Shown here one piece after another: positions 34,259-44,942 of a stretch of DNA of 64,000 nt (positions are counted from its first letter, which is position 1; each line of letters begins with the position of its first letter). Under the pieces are notes generated by a model. That model worked only from the letters and a program-made list of their open reading frames with translations, did not search any database and had not been told where the DNA came from. The translations under genes and the position numbers were made by a program. Origin of the DNA: Carallia brachiata (Eukaryota; Streptophyta; Magnoliopsida; Malpighiales; Rhizophoraceae); the NCBI GenBank assembly GCA_021464245.1, contig JADCRB010000160.1:1178001-1242000 (forward strand), written 5' to 3'.

Positions 34259-37021
34259 CTATGATGATTGTGATGATTCTCCTCCAGATCTTACAGACTC
34301 GAGGACTTGAACAACCTCAGCCATGCTTGGTCTTCTTGAAGCAATCTTCGATGTACAAATCAACCCCAATTTCATAACTTGAATCAACTCGTTCTCAGAA
34401 AAATCTCGCAAATTTCTATCAAAGCAATCTGAAGCAGAGCCGGTCTCCAACAATCCGCGAACATATTCACACAAAATCACCACCTCACTTGTTGTTGGAC
34501 TCTCCACTGGTTTCCTTCCTGTGACCAGCTCCAAAAGAATCACTCCAAAACTATACACATCACATTTCTCGCTAAATGTTAGACTTTGTGCCAACTCTGG
34601 TGCAACATACCCTACTGCATTATGGAATCTGGTTAATCCGTAGTTGTCTGAAATGGGAAGGAACTTTCCTAGCCCATAATCAGACAACTTGGCTTCATAG
34701 TTTTCATCTAGGAGTATATTGGTGGATTTGATGTTTAGATGGAGAACTGGAGGCCTGCAATCATGGTGAAGGTAAGAAAGTGCCCTTGCTGTTCCAAGTG
34801 CAATCTGAAACCTCCTTGACCAGTTCAATTTGCTGTTCCCAACACCGGTACTGGTTCCAGGAAAATTAAGCCCGTGCAGATTATCATAAAGATTGCCATT
34901 TGGAACAAACTCAGACAAGATTAGTTGCATTGTTGAGGACCAATAGTAACCTTGAAGTGCAACCAGATTGCGATGCCGGAGGTTCACCAATCGTCCAATT
35001 TCTTGCTCAAATTCATCTTGACTTCTGATCCTACCAAGAGTCTCAAGCTTCTTCACTGCAATTGAGATCCCACCTTCAAGATTACTTCTGTAGACAGCTC
35101 CAATTGATCCACCACCGATCAAATTCTCCTTGTCAAGCAAAGCTTTGGTGCCAGCCTCCCAATCTTCATATTTTGAGGGCAGGCTCTCGCTGAACAGAAC
35201 CAACTTCCCAATTATAACACTTGATTCTGTTGAAACCATTGGTGTGCTCTCAACAGCCATTGGCTGTTCTCCTCTAGTCCTGCTTCGGGCCCTGATGTTC
35301 ATAATCGATACCAAACAAACACCAGCTAGGATCAGTGCAGCAGCAACAATTGCCACAATGACAGAAGTACTAAGCACCTTGTTCTTCTTTGATGCAGGAG
35401 CAGTGCCATTTCCACCTTTTGAGCAAGAGATTTCCAAAGGAGGGCCACAGAGCCCAGAATTGTTAAGAAACGCAGAGGGGCCAAAAGCTTGGATTTTCGG
35501 TATAGAAGGAATGGCACCTGAAAGTTTGTTGGAGGAAAGGTTTAAGTATTTTAAGTTTGTTAAATTTCCAAGGGAATATGGGATTCCACCAGATAGTAAA
35601 TTTTGCGATAAGTCAAGGACTTGGAGTTTTGACAGATTTCCTAAAGTGTCTGGTATGCTTCCATTAAGCTGGTTGCTACGTAGATTGAGGACTTCCAAGG
35701 AAGAGATATTGTCAAGCATGTCAGGAACCTCTCCATCTAAATAATTACCAGAAAGATCCCTGCATCAACACATCATAAAATTGTTCAAGTTTGGACTGAA
35801 AGGATATATGACAGACAATAAAATTTAAGTTTGCTTAAGTTAGGACTCACAGCTCGCAGAGAAACATGCAGTTGGTTATGTCTTTAGGAATTTCACCCAT
35901 AAGCTTGAGATTGTGCAAATCCAAGACCAGAAGCAGCTCAATGCCTCCAATCCCTGAAGGGATCGTTCCATCTAGCAAATTGTTGCCCAAATTAAGTACC
36001 CAAAGCCTCTTCAATTCCACAATCCCAACTGGGATACTTCCATTTAGCCTGTTAAACCCCAAGTTTAAAACTTTAAGGTTTCTGCAGTTTGTAATGCTCA
36101 ATGGGATCTCCCCATCCAAATCATTACCTGAAGCATCAAAGATTTCCAGTCTCTCACTGCAGATTCCCACCTCAGGAATCTCTCCCTCAAACCCATTATC
36201 TGATACATTAAAATAACTCATGTTCTGCAGTCCAAGTGCACCAAATGGAGGCGACCCAGTAAACATATTACTGCCAAGGTCCAGAAAACTCAATCTCTGG
36301 CAATTTGAAATTTTATCCTGCACACTCCCAGTTAACACATTGCTCCTCAAGGACATGAAATGTAATACGGGGATATCACAAATTTCAGAAGGCAACTCAC
36401 CACTAAGATTGTTAAATGAGAAATCAAATCCTACAAGGTTGGTACAATTTACAATTGATTCAGGGATAGGACCAGAAAGGCTGTTATGAGAAAAGGAAAC
36501 AAACTTGGTCTTGTAACAAAACTTGAACAAAGCCGAGGGTATCTCACCACTGTAGCCATTCCTTGACAAATCAAGAAACCTCAAACTAGGCAAATCACCA
36601 ATAAATTCTGGTATCGACCCAGATAAGGCATTCGAACTCAAATTAATCTTCCACAATGTGCTTAATTCCGCATATTCTCGTGGGATATTACCCGAAAATC
36701 GATTTCCATACAATGCCAAGATCCTTAAAGATCTCAAACCAGACAATGCCGGTGATAGAACCCCAGATAGGCTTCTGTTCCACAAAACAATCCTCTCCAC
36801 AAATCCAAGAGAGTTGCAAAAAACCCCATTGTACTCACAAGTATTGCCACTTGAGACCCATGTAGCCAAACTCTTGTAGGGATCCTCAACAATGCTTGCC
36901 TTGAACTGCAGCAAGATCTCCTTCTCAGTAGCAGCGGGAAAACTGTAGCATTGAAACCAAGAAAGCAAGAAATGAAGAGCAAAACCGCATGAGAGACACA
37001 AAATTGGTGAAGTCTTCTCAT
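34259..37021 (-). CDS. LRR receptor-like kinase of the At1g12460/At1g62950 type
   Basis: Two exons: 37021-35851 and 35759-34259, joined in phase 2; about 890 residues, as expected for the family. Order: signal peptide (from ATG 37021, MRRLHQFCVSHAVLLFISCF), LRR N-terminal cap, about 19 LRRs (to about residue 490), transmembrane helix near 520-545 (STSVIVAIVAAALILAGVCL), kinase domain to the end. The ATP lysine is present (IAVKKLETL), the catalytic loop reads HLNIKSTN instead of HRDxKxxN, and DFG is DYG, so phosphotransfer is doubtful; my memory of Arabidopsis At1g12460 has the same HLN, so this is a family trait. Anomaly: the signal peptide and the LRR body are in different frames. The shift lies between about 36950 and 36958, equal to one missing base in a TTTTCCC stretch, and the LRR frame has no ATG of its own. 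Confidence 0.9.
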
Positions 37022-39616
37022 GCTCACTGCACAAGCGGTGATAAATGAATCCACCCCTTTGGCATTATCGATGCTGGAAACAAACAGAGAGTGAAAGTTT
37101 GGAACTTTTATGAAGAAAAATCACAAGAACACAATGATGACCAAAGTGGCAGAAATTTCAACTCCTGGCATCGCTGAATTAATGAAGTTCCTAGAAATGT
37201 GAACACATTTGCACAGAAAACAACATGGAAATATAACTTAACACGTTTCTCCATGGCATATGGAAAAAAGGGTCTGCAAAGTCTATAACTTTTGTGGGGT
37301 TTAGTAAAGAAATGAAATTGAGAGAAGGCAGTGAGGCATGGGAGGGAGGATGCAATGAAAATCTTTGAAAATATGGTGTGGAAGATGGTGACCTGGTCAC
37401 ACTGTGTGCGTTGGTTGGAAAGGAAGCAGGTGAGCCAATTTAATAACTTCCTTAAGTTAAAAAATTAATAAAATAAAAAAAAAGCCCCACTTCTTCTAGT
37501 TCTAACCTATATGTTTGTATGGTTGCCACCAGCTGAAGATGAACCACGTTCATGCATCATCTCTCTCTAGCTTTTGTGCTTTAAGAATTGATTCGTTAGT
37601 GAGGAAATCAATCAGGTTAAGGTTGTGTTATTTAGACGTATAGTTTCAAATTTAATAAATATATTTTATAAAACAAGTGAGAACTGTAATGATAGAAGTG
37701 TATTTATAATTTAAAATTTATTTTAAAGGGAATTTTTATTGTTGAAAAAAAAAAAAAAGAGTGATTAATCACTCTTAGTTAGAAATCTAGTAACTAGCAG
37801 AAAAAGAGTCATTGAGGATCAACGGGTAAAATTGCACTTAAAAGAAACGAGCATTAGGAGCATTGGCCTTGGATACTAATATGTCTTAGCCAACTTTTCT
37901 TGTTTGTTCGTTGACGGCACGATTGAGATGCTAGAAATCTTAGGTGACTGAACTTTATGAGAAACATGCAGTGATTGTGATATCAATCATTGTATTGTTG
38001 AATTCATGAAACAAAATAAATTATTAAAGATAATTAAATAAACTGTATATTACTTAAAATAAAGCTAAGTAGTAGAGTTATTGAAATGCTGAAACTAAGC
38101 CCAGTTGCTTGCTATAGCTTAAACAATTGATTTATCAAATGGATTGGCTAGGGTTTTGCTATTCGGCTATTCCAAAAAGGGTACAGTTACAATGTCCACA
38201 TAAATTTGACAGAAAAAATTTTTAAATTATAATTATAAGAATTTATTATGTAATTATATTGATTACAAGTATAATAAAAAAATTATTATTTTTTCATTAA
38301 AAAATAAATCTATCAAATTACAAAAAATTTTCAAACAAATTATATTTCAAAAATTCTTCCCATAATTTTCCTGCACACAACTACTGTTTTTCCTTCCAAA
38401 AAATTATGGTAAAGCCCCACCAATCTGGCTTGTTCACTGACCAAGCGTGACCTTTTCCGGTTGTACCAATGCATTTATTCCCTCTCACCAACCATATGTC
38501 CCATTCGGTCGCCACCTCCCCATTATTATTACAAAGGACATACAAAGGGAAGATAAAAAAAAAAAAAAAAGGTCAAAGAAAGAAAGAACTTGGCAGTTGG
38601 AGGAGGAATAAAGAGAAGGAGAAGAAAAATAAGGTTGAAGGAAGCAACTGGTCCACAAATTGATAGGCCAGATTTGTCTGTTATTTAACCTGTCGACTGA
38701 ATTCTCATTTTGCTGAGCTGCTAGTTTGAGGGACATTGAATGTAATTTTCTTTGGTACCCATTTTGATAGGGACTTTGACGACGACATGTCGTTGGTTTC
38801 TTAATTATTATTATTATTATTATTATTGGTTATAATATATGCTGTATGGCAACTCAAATTAATTACTTTTTTTTTTCTTTCATTTCTTTAGAAAACATTT
38901 AAGTTAGAAAGAGAATGAAAAATATGAGATTCGAACCTGACCTCTCTTTAATTAGTGGCTACTTGGCAACTCCAGCAGCTGTTACTCTTTAATCTACTTA
39001 TACACATTGTGCGAGCATGATTGTATAGTGCAAATGCACCCATGAATTGTTGAATCAAAGTCCTCTTTGTTTCAAATTGAAAGCTGCTACTTCTCGCCTA
39101 AACTATACCAAAAGATGTGGTGATAGCAGGGTGCTTGGTTGCTTTGCACACCAACCTTTGTGTGCGATGCAACTGGATTCCTGATGCCATTATGTGAGGT
39201 TAGAAGTGATGCTAATTGTAACATGTGATATGTTTATGTCAAAGAAGAGAACATTTTTCACCCAAAAACAATGCACTTAAGCGTTTTCAAGATGTGATGA
39301 AAATAGTTCATGATGTAAGTGCAAGTTATCTCTTATCCAGTTAATTGATGGCGATCAATTGACGATTTTTAACTTCGAAAAAGAATGTACTGCCATTTAG
39401 CAAACCTCATAGTTAAATTTTTTACGCTTGATTAGGTTGATACACTAAATGATGGATACACAAGTGAACACAAAAGACTTTTTGTAATATACAAATGACA
39501 TTTGGTACCACATAATGCAGGTCTATAGAAATATAGTAGTTTTTCATATATAATCAATTTATGTCGTACCAAAAGCTATTAGTGTGGTACAATATGTCTT
39601 CCAAGTGACATAAACC
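37022..39616. other. intergenic, LRR kinase promoter and unassigned sequence
   Basis: Upstream of the LRR kinase on the minus strand. An (ATT)n run lies at about 38803-38826. No gene is seen; short open frames match nothing. Confidence 0.4.
38868..38965 (-). mobile_element. possible SINE fragment (tRNA-like B box)
   Basis: On the minus strand ggttcgaatctc (rc of 38931-38942) is a good B box and the unit ends in an A-rich tail (rc of 38868-38880). A 9-bp repeat tggcaactc lies on both sides but does not abut the tail cleanly, so the boundaries are uncertain. Confidence 0.3.
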
Positions 39617-39661
39617 CACATTGTGTAGTCATCCAAAAAAAAAAAAAAATCACATTGTGTA
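39617..39661 (+). repeat. micro poly(A) insertion with 11-bp direct repeats
   Basis: cacattgtgta at 39617-39627 and 39651-39661 flanks gtcatcc followed by A15 and one T. Confidence 0.6.
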
Positions 39662-40440
39662 CACTAGAAAGTGTGTCTCACATGCTAATGTTGGTCCCGT
39701 ATTAAGGCTATTATTTCTTTTTTACATCTAACTCCGGGCAGATTATTCACATTTATGAGACTAAAGAGATTCACAAAACTCCACATGACAAGCATCTACA
39801 CATACGGGCCTTTTTTTTTTTTTTCCCCTCATGTGAACGCTACGTGATGCCTATAATGTACGAAAACTTTGTAAAAGGACGCATAGACACTTCTATGATA
39901 CGTCTCCAACACATATAAGATACTTTATAAGGTATTTAACAAAAAAAAAATTGAAAAAATCTGAATACTTTGTGTGTGAAGTCTAACACTTCTAATCTAT
40001 GTGTTTGAGGCTTTCAATATTTATTTTAAGTACGTTTAATACACATATTAAACAGTTCCAACTAGTGCGTCATAAATTTGTTACTTCTATTGCATGTTCA
40101 TGAAAATATATTCTTAGTTGTAGGAAAATGTACGTGAATGCAAGAAAAAGAAGATGTGAGAGAGACGTTGAGTAATCAGCAGATTATTTTGTATAATTAG
40201 ATAATTAATATTTATGATAAAAATAAATTTATTTTTTATTAATTTTTTATTATAAATATTAATTATTTAGTTGTATAAAATAATTAATTAATTACTATAT
40301 ATTTATCTTTCATTTGCTTTTCTCTGTACCCATGTAAGGAGACCCATTAGTTATAAGGGATAAAAAATGCAAACAAAAGTGCACGTAGATAGCTAATACG
40401 TCTCCTTTTTTAAACTATAAATTATGAAAGAAAAAATATA

Positions 40441-40495
40441 AAAATTTTGTCACTAATTATTTTTCTGACATAAAAATAATTAGTGACAAAATTTT
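40441..40495. repeat. perfect 24-bp inverted repeat with 7-base loop
   Basis: Arms 40441-40464 and 40472-40495 are exact reverse complements around the loop ctgacat. The core gtcactaattat appears a third time directly afterwards (40496-40507). It resembles the GTCACTAA-type ends of plant MITEs but could also fold in RNA. No gene is nearby. Confidence 0.75.
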
Positions 40496-41073
40496 GTCAC
40501 TAATTATAGTCATGAAATATGAATCAATAACATTAAACGATTTTAACACTAATGATCACTGTACAATAACAATCGTTAATTATAATTAGTTGAATTTTTG
40601 TGTAAAATGATTAAGAAAGTGCATTAATAGTAAAATTATTTCTATCTCTCATAATAAAAGTCAAAAAAACAATTATATTAGAATCCCCAACAATTGAAGA
40701 TCGTTGATCATAGATTCCCTTTTCGTGGGTCAATCATTCAGTAATAAATGTTCCATTTAAGGAGCATGAGCGGGCCCATTAGAAACACATATTAATGCAC
40801 AACGAGAGCCGTACAGCTGGCTACTTCTTGGTGGACCCCACTTGGGACCACTTTATTTTCATCCTTCTATTTCGCCCCTTCGATGCATGCTATGTCTCCG
40901 TCAACAGCACTTTGTGCAAGGATGCACTTTAATATGGCTCAAGCGACGAACGAAAGGAGGATCGTGCACAGGCGCAATTTGTGAGAGTAGCTTCCACGCA
41001 TCCACGACAGGGCCGAGCGTGCAGAACACACAGTAACTTTTTCGCGTGGTTATACAACGGCAAGGCAATTTTA

Positions 41074-41183
41074 GGTAATCAACTGGCCATCACAATTTTT
41101 CTCATATCTTTCTTTTTTTTTTTTTTTGGGTAATCAAATGGCCATCATACTTTTTTCCCATTTCTTTTTCTTTTTTTTTTTTC
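41074..41183. repeat. 55-bp imperfect tandem duplication ending in poly(T)
   Basis: ggtaatcaa(c/a)tggccatca followed by a C/T tract ending in a T run occurs twice with a 55-bp period (41074 and 41129). Unlike the micro-insertions, both copies carry the T run, so simple tandem duplication is the better reading. Confidence 0.6.
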
Positions 41184-42378
41184 AACATGTATAATAGGGC
41201 ATGTATGGTAGGGATTTTTTTTTGGAAAAAAATAGTTGGAATTTTGATCATTGCAAATGTGGGTTAGTGTTGGGATCGAAATTAATCGTTTACTTTTTCA
41301 TTCAATTTTTTTATATATGTGATTTTTTTACCTAAATATTGATAAATTTGAATAAAACTTTATTGCAGTTGATCACAATGATTCAATAATTCACAACAAT
41401 TCAACAATTTCTTTAAAAAAAAATCTAAGTGATCAAAATAGAAATGCTAACCAAAAAAGGAAAAAGCATCCTGTTAAGTGATCAACTTAAAATCTAATGA
41501 CCAAATGCAATTATCCGTACAAACTATGCTTTGACAAGTTAAAATACTTGTTAAACACATCATTCGTTAAAACTCAATCGTACACAAGTTGTGGCCACCT
41601 AGTTGATGCGTTGTTGTCGTGGACATGGAATAATTGAATGATCATACACGTATCAGAACGGTGCATTTAAACTCTTGCAAGCCACAAATTTTCATCAAAG
41701 GTGGAAGCTGCGTATGAGAGAATATCAAATTCCATTTACACCGCGACATAGATTGGCACTTAACAAAAACTGGCCGCCAATCAGTTTCTGTCCTCAAAAA
41801 TGACATATTCCATTCAATCAGTCCAATCTATTTTTTCCTTGTTTACCTTCACTGGGATTCCTCTTGGTCGGTACTCGGTAGGCAAGACGTACAATTCCGC
41901 AAACATGAGCTCCAGTTTGGGAGGGTAAGATTCTCCCGAACAGGACATTTCAGTGGTTAAGAATCTAGGATGTAACAACTAATGTGTGGCATAATCCAAA
42001 AAAATTTAGCACAAGTCAACAACGTTCGATAGTGGATTTACACTTGGTAAAAACTTTGTTCATTTTCAATTTCAGCTTTGTCAGGCATCAATTTCAAGTA
42101 TATACACATGAGAGCTGAAAGGGACGAGATCAGAACAAATTGCAAGAAAAAGAAAATGAAGGGAGGAGACGGCTGCCTCTACACTATGTTAAATATTTGT
42201 CCTGTGCCGCACTGATTAGCACAGCCCCATTGACATTCTCAAATGTCATGCACTATAATACCTTCCATGGATGATGTTAATGAGCAAAATAATGCCTCAT
42301 CCAATTGAATAATTTATGCATGTACGAGTGTATTGCTGTGGTAGATGTTCTTCCTTAGTCGCGAACTCAGGGAATAAA
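41184..42378. other. intergenic / 3' UTR of the VTT gene
   Basis: No coding region seen. The part nearest 42378 probably holds the 3' UTR of the minus-strand VTT gene. Confidence 0.4.
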
Positions 42379-44942
42379 CTATGCCAATAGGGATCTGTTT
42401 TTCGTTGCCTTCAGCTTCCTTTTAGCGTACACTGTGAATATAATTGTGGTTACTACACTTGCGCAAAATCCAATAATATTGAAGATAACTTGTGGAGCCG
42501 GAAGGGAGTGTTGCTCTTTTGAAGCGTCTGCCAAGTCCTTTATGATGATACCACTGCAACAAATAGAAGAAATCTAAGAGTTCAGAAATGCATCCAAAGT
42601 GAATACATGCAAATCTCCCCTTGGCAGTTCATTAGAACCTACTCACAAAAGGTTTTATGTTTTGATGGTGGTTTCAGAATAAGAAAGAAACATATATTGA
42701 AACACATGAATATGCATTTGAAGGTAAGGTGCAAAAGAATTCTTCGTAGTGAGTGAAAAGGAGAGAAAGAGATCTTACGTGTATATTGAGAGAAAAATCT
42801 CTGGCACCATTCCCACCAATGATCCCATGATGTAAGGACCATATTTAACATTTGTTGCAACAGCACAATAGTTGTACAGAATATAAGGGAATGGAGAAGT
42901 CCTGATCAAAGTTACAGATTGAAACTGATGAAACCAGTTTCCTTCACCAGCAGCTCTCAAAATAGCAGCTTCCTTTGGATATCTTTCTAACCAACCCTGC
43001 ATAAAGTGGTATAATTACAAAATATTGGAGAAAACAAAAACGAAAAGATAATTTTGTAAAATATGAGCACAGGGTTCTAACCTGGATTCTAAGAATGAAC
43101 AGAGAGCCAATGAAATATGGCAGTGATACCTATGGCTGCAGAACCTAAGATAATTAAAGCCGTATCCATAACCAATGTCATTCCAATGACCCACATGGAA
43201 GGAGAAGATGGTAAGAGAGCAGGGCAGGAAATAATGCCACAGAGGAAAATAGCAGAACTCCCAGCACAGGAGGGCTGAATGTTGCTTTCTCCCAGTTTAT
43301 CATTGGAATAATTTCCTGAAATAATGTCAGCAAGGATGGGGCCGGTTAGCATGAGCATGTTTTTAAGCATATTCTTTAGCATCATGCACCGTACTGGTCA
43401 AGAAAATCAGATCTCAATTTTATGATGGGCTTTCTCCCTTGAATCCCATGTCATGAATCATTCATTGCATCGAGGAAAAGTGTACAAGGCATAGAATAAG
43501 ATCATAACCATTAGACCAAATACTATGGCAAAAAAATAAACTCAGATGAAGCAGTTTTTTTATGTGATTAGCAAGAACTCTGACAGATTCAACACATATC
43601 CAGTAATAGAAGTATCTTTATTATGATAGCCACATATGGATCTGGTCAATTATCATTGCATCCAACATCTTGCGCACTGCACATTCTAAAACATTGCTCT
43701 ACTAATCTTTATAATTGTTCACACAATTATCTTTATAGCAAATCATTATAAACCTATACGCATATCTACATATACAAAATTATCATCTGACAAGATTCAT
43801 GACAAAGAATAATCGATTTTCTGCACGCACGGAGGCGGATAATATCCCAAGTTCAAGAAACACCGGTTACCAACTAAGGGAAGTGTGACCATGCAACTAT
43901 ACCAATCTACAAATAACAACTGTAACAAGCAAAACCACCCAGTTCATATCAGCATTAACAATGGAACCCAATGCTGGAGCACACAGCGGACAAAGTTCCT
44001 AGCTATACCAAAATTGCATGCGAATACTGTATTTTATTTTCTACAAGTATATAGGAGGAGATTCCCACTTCAAGGTGGAACGAACGAAGGTAATGAAAGT
44101 TTAAAAATTGAAAAACCAAGGGTCCTAAATTTAAAGCTAAGCAGCCAAATTATGAAAAAAGTCATCGACTCTAAAGGCAGTTCAAATCGGCATTAAGAAT
44201 GGAACCCAATACTGGGTCAAGCAGGGAACACAGCTCCTAGCTAACAACCTCAAGCAAATAGGAGGAGATTCTCACTTCAAGGTGGAATGGATTATATTTG
44301 CAAAAGGTCATGAACATCTTAAACTAAAAAACCAAGGAAAAAGGTCCAAAATTTCACACAAAACCAGCCAATTTATAAAAAATCCATCAACTGTACAGCC
44401 ACATTTTATGGAAAAAAAAAAAATAAAAGAAAAAAAGAAGCCTACAAATATATGGATAAAAGTAATCAAAAATACAAAATTAGCCATGTCCATGAAAAAT
44501 TCCCAACCCATTCAACAAGAACTCAGATAGAACCAATCCACAGCACGTGGTAACACAAGAAAATCACATGATCAACACCAAAGCCAATGAGTTCCTATCA
44601 CATGCCAATAATGTTGTGATAACAAAAGCATTCTAATTGATGATCAAAACCAACCTTATCCATGATATACGGGGCAACCCATTTAAGGAAAACACAAGCC
44701 AAGAGGCCTAAACAAGTGAAAAACAAAGCCAATTTGATCCAATACCAAACTACACATCCTCTCCATCTCCAACAAAAAAAACTGAACCTTTCACCATCCT
44801 GAACCCCATTAAACCCTTCCTCATCTTCCCCATTCCTCAACACCACATAATCCCCTTTGCAGTCATTCCCTTCTTCACTATTCTCCTCCACTTTCATCCT
44901 CAAATTTGGCACCTCCAACTTTTCCTCCTCATAATAAGTCAT
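42379..44942 (-). CDS. VTT (SNARE-associated Golgi / TVP38-TMEM64) membrane protein, exon 2 frame-broken
   Basis: Four exons: 44942-44655, 43315-43082, 42996-42779, 42553-42379; about 305 residues. The acidic N-terminus (MTYYEEEKLEVPN, residues 1-65) faces the cytosol, followed by TM1 (WIKLALFFTCLGLLACVFL) and the VTT core: LPSSPSMWVIGMT, a GYGYGF-like Gly/aromatic motif, LPYFIGSLF, then GWLERYPKEAAILRAAGEG, FHQFQSVTLIRTSPFPYILYNY and GSLVGMVPEIFLSIYTG, and a last TM segment before a basic tail. The ATG at 44942 is chosen because upstream in-frame codons are TTG. VTT proteins act in lipid scrambling and membrane trafficking in other eukaryotes; the plant role is unclear. Exon 2 needs about four frame shifts, each explained by losing one or two bases, and contains an in-frame TGA if read unaltered; the other exons are intact and all phases fit. 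Confidence 0.85.

Noticed and set aside
35130..35744. 204-codon plus-strand frame
   Set aside because: Antisense shadow of the LRR kinase coding exon, which has clear homology.
35800..35825. Segment tttggactgaaaggatat resembling miR319
   Set aside because: It is inside the LRR kinase intron, has several mismatches and has no complementary arm.
41074..41183. Another micro poly(A) insertion
   Set aside because: The T run follows both copies of the repeat and the period is a uniform 55 bp, so it is a tandem duplication.
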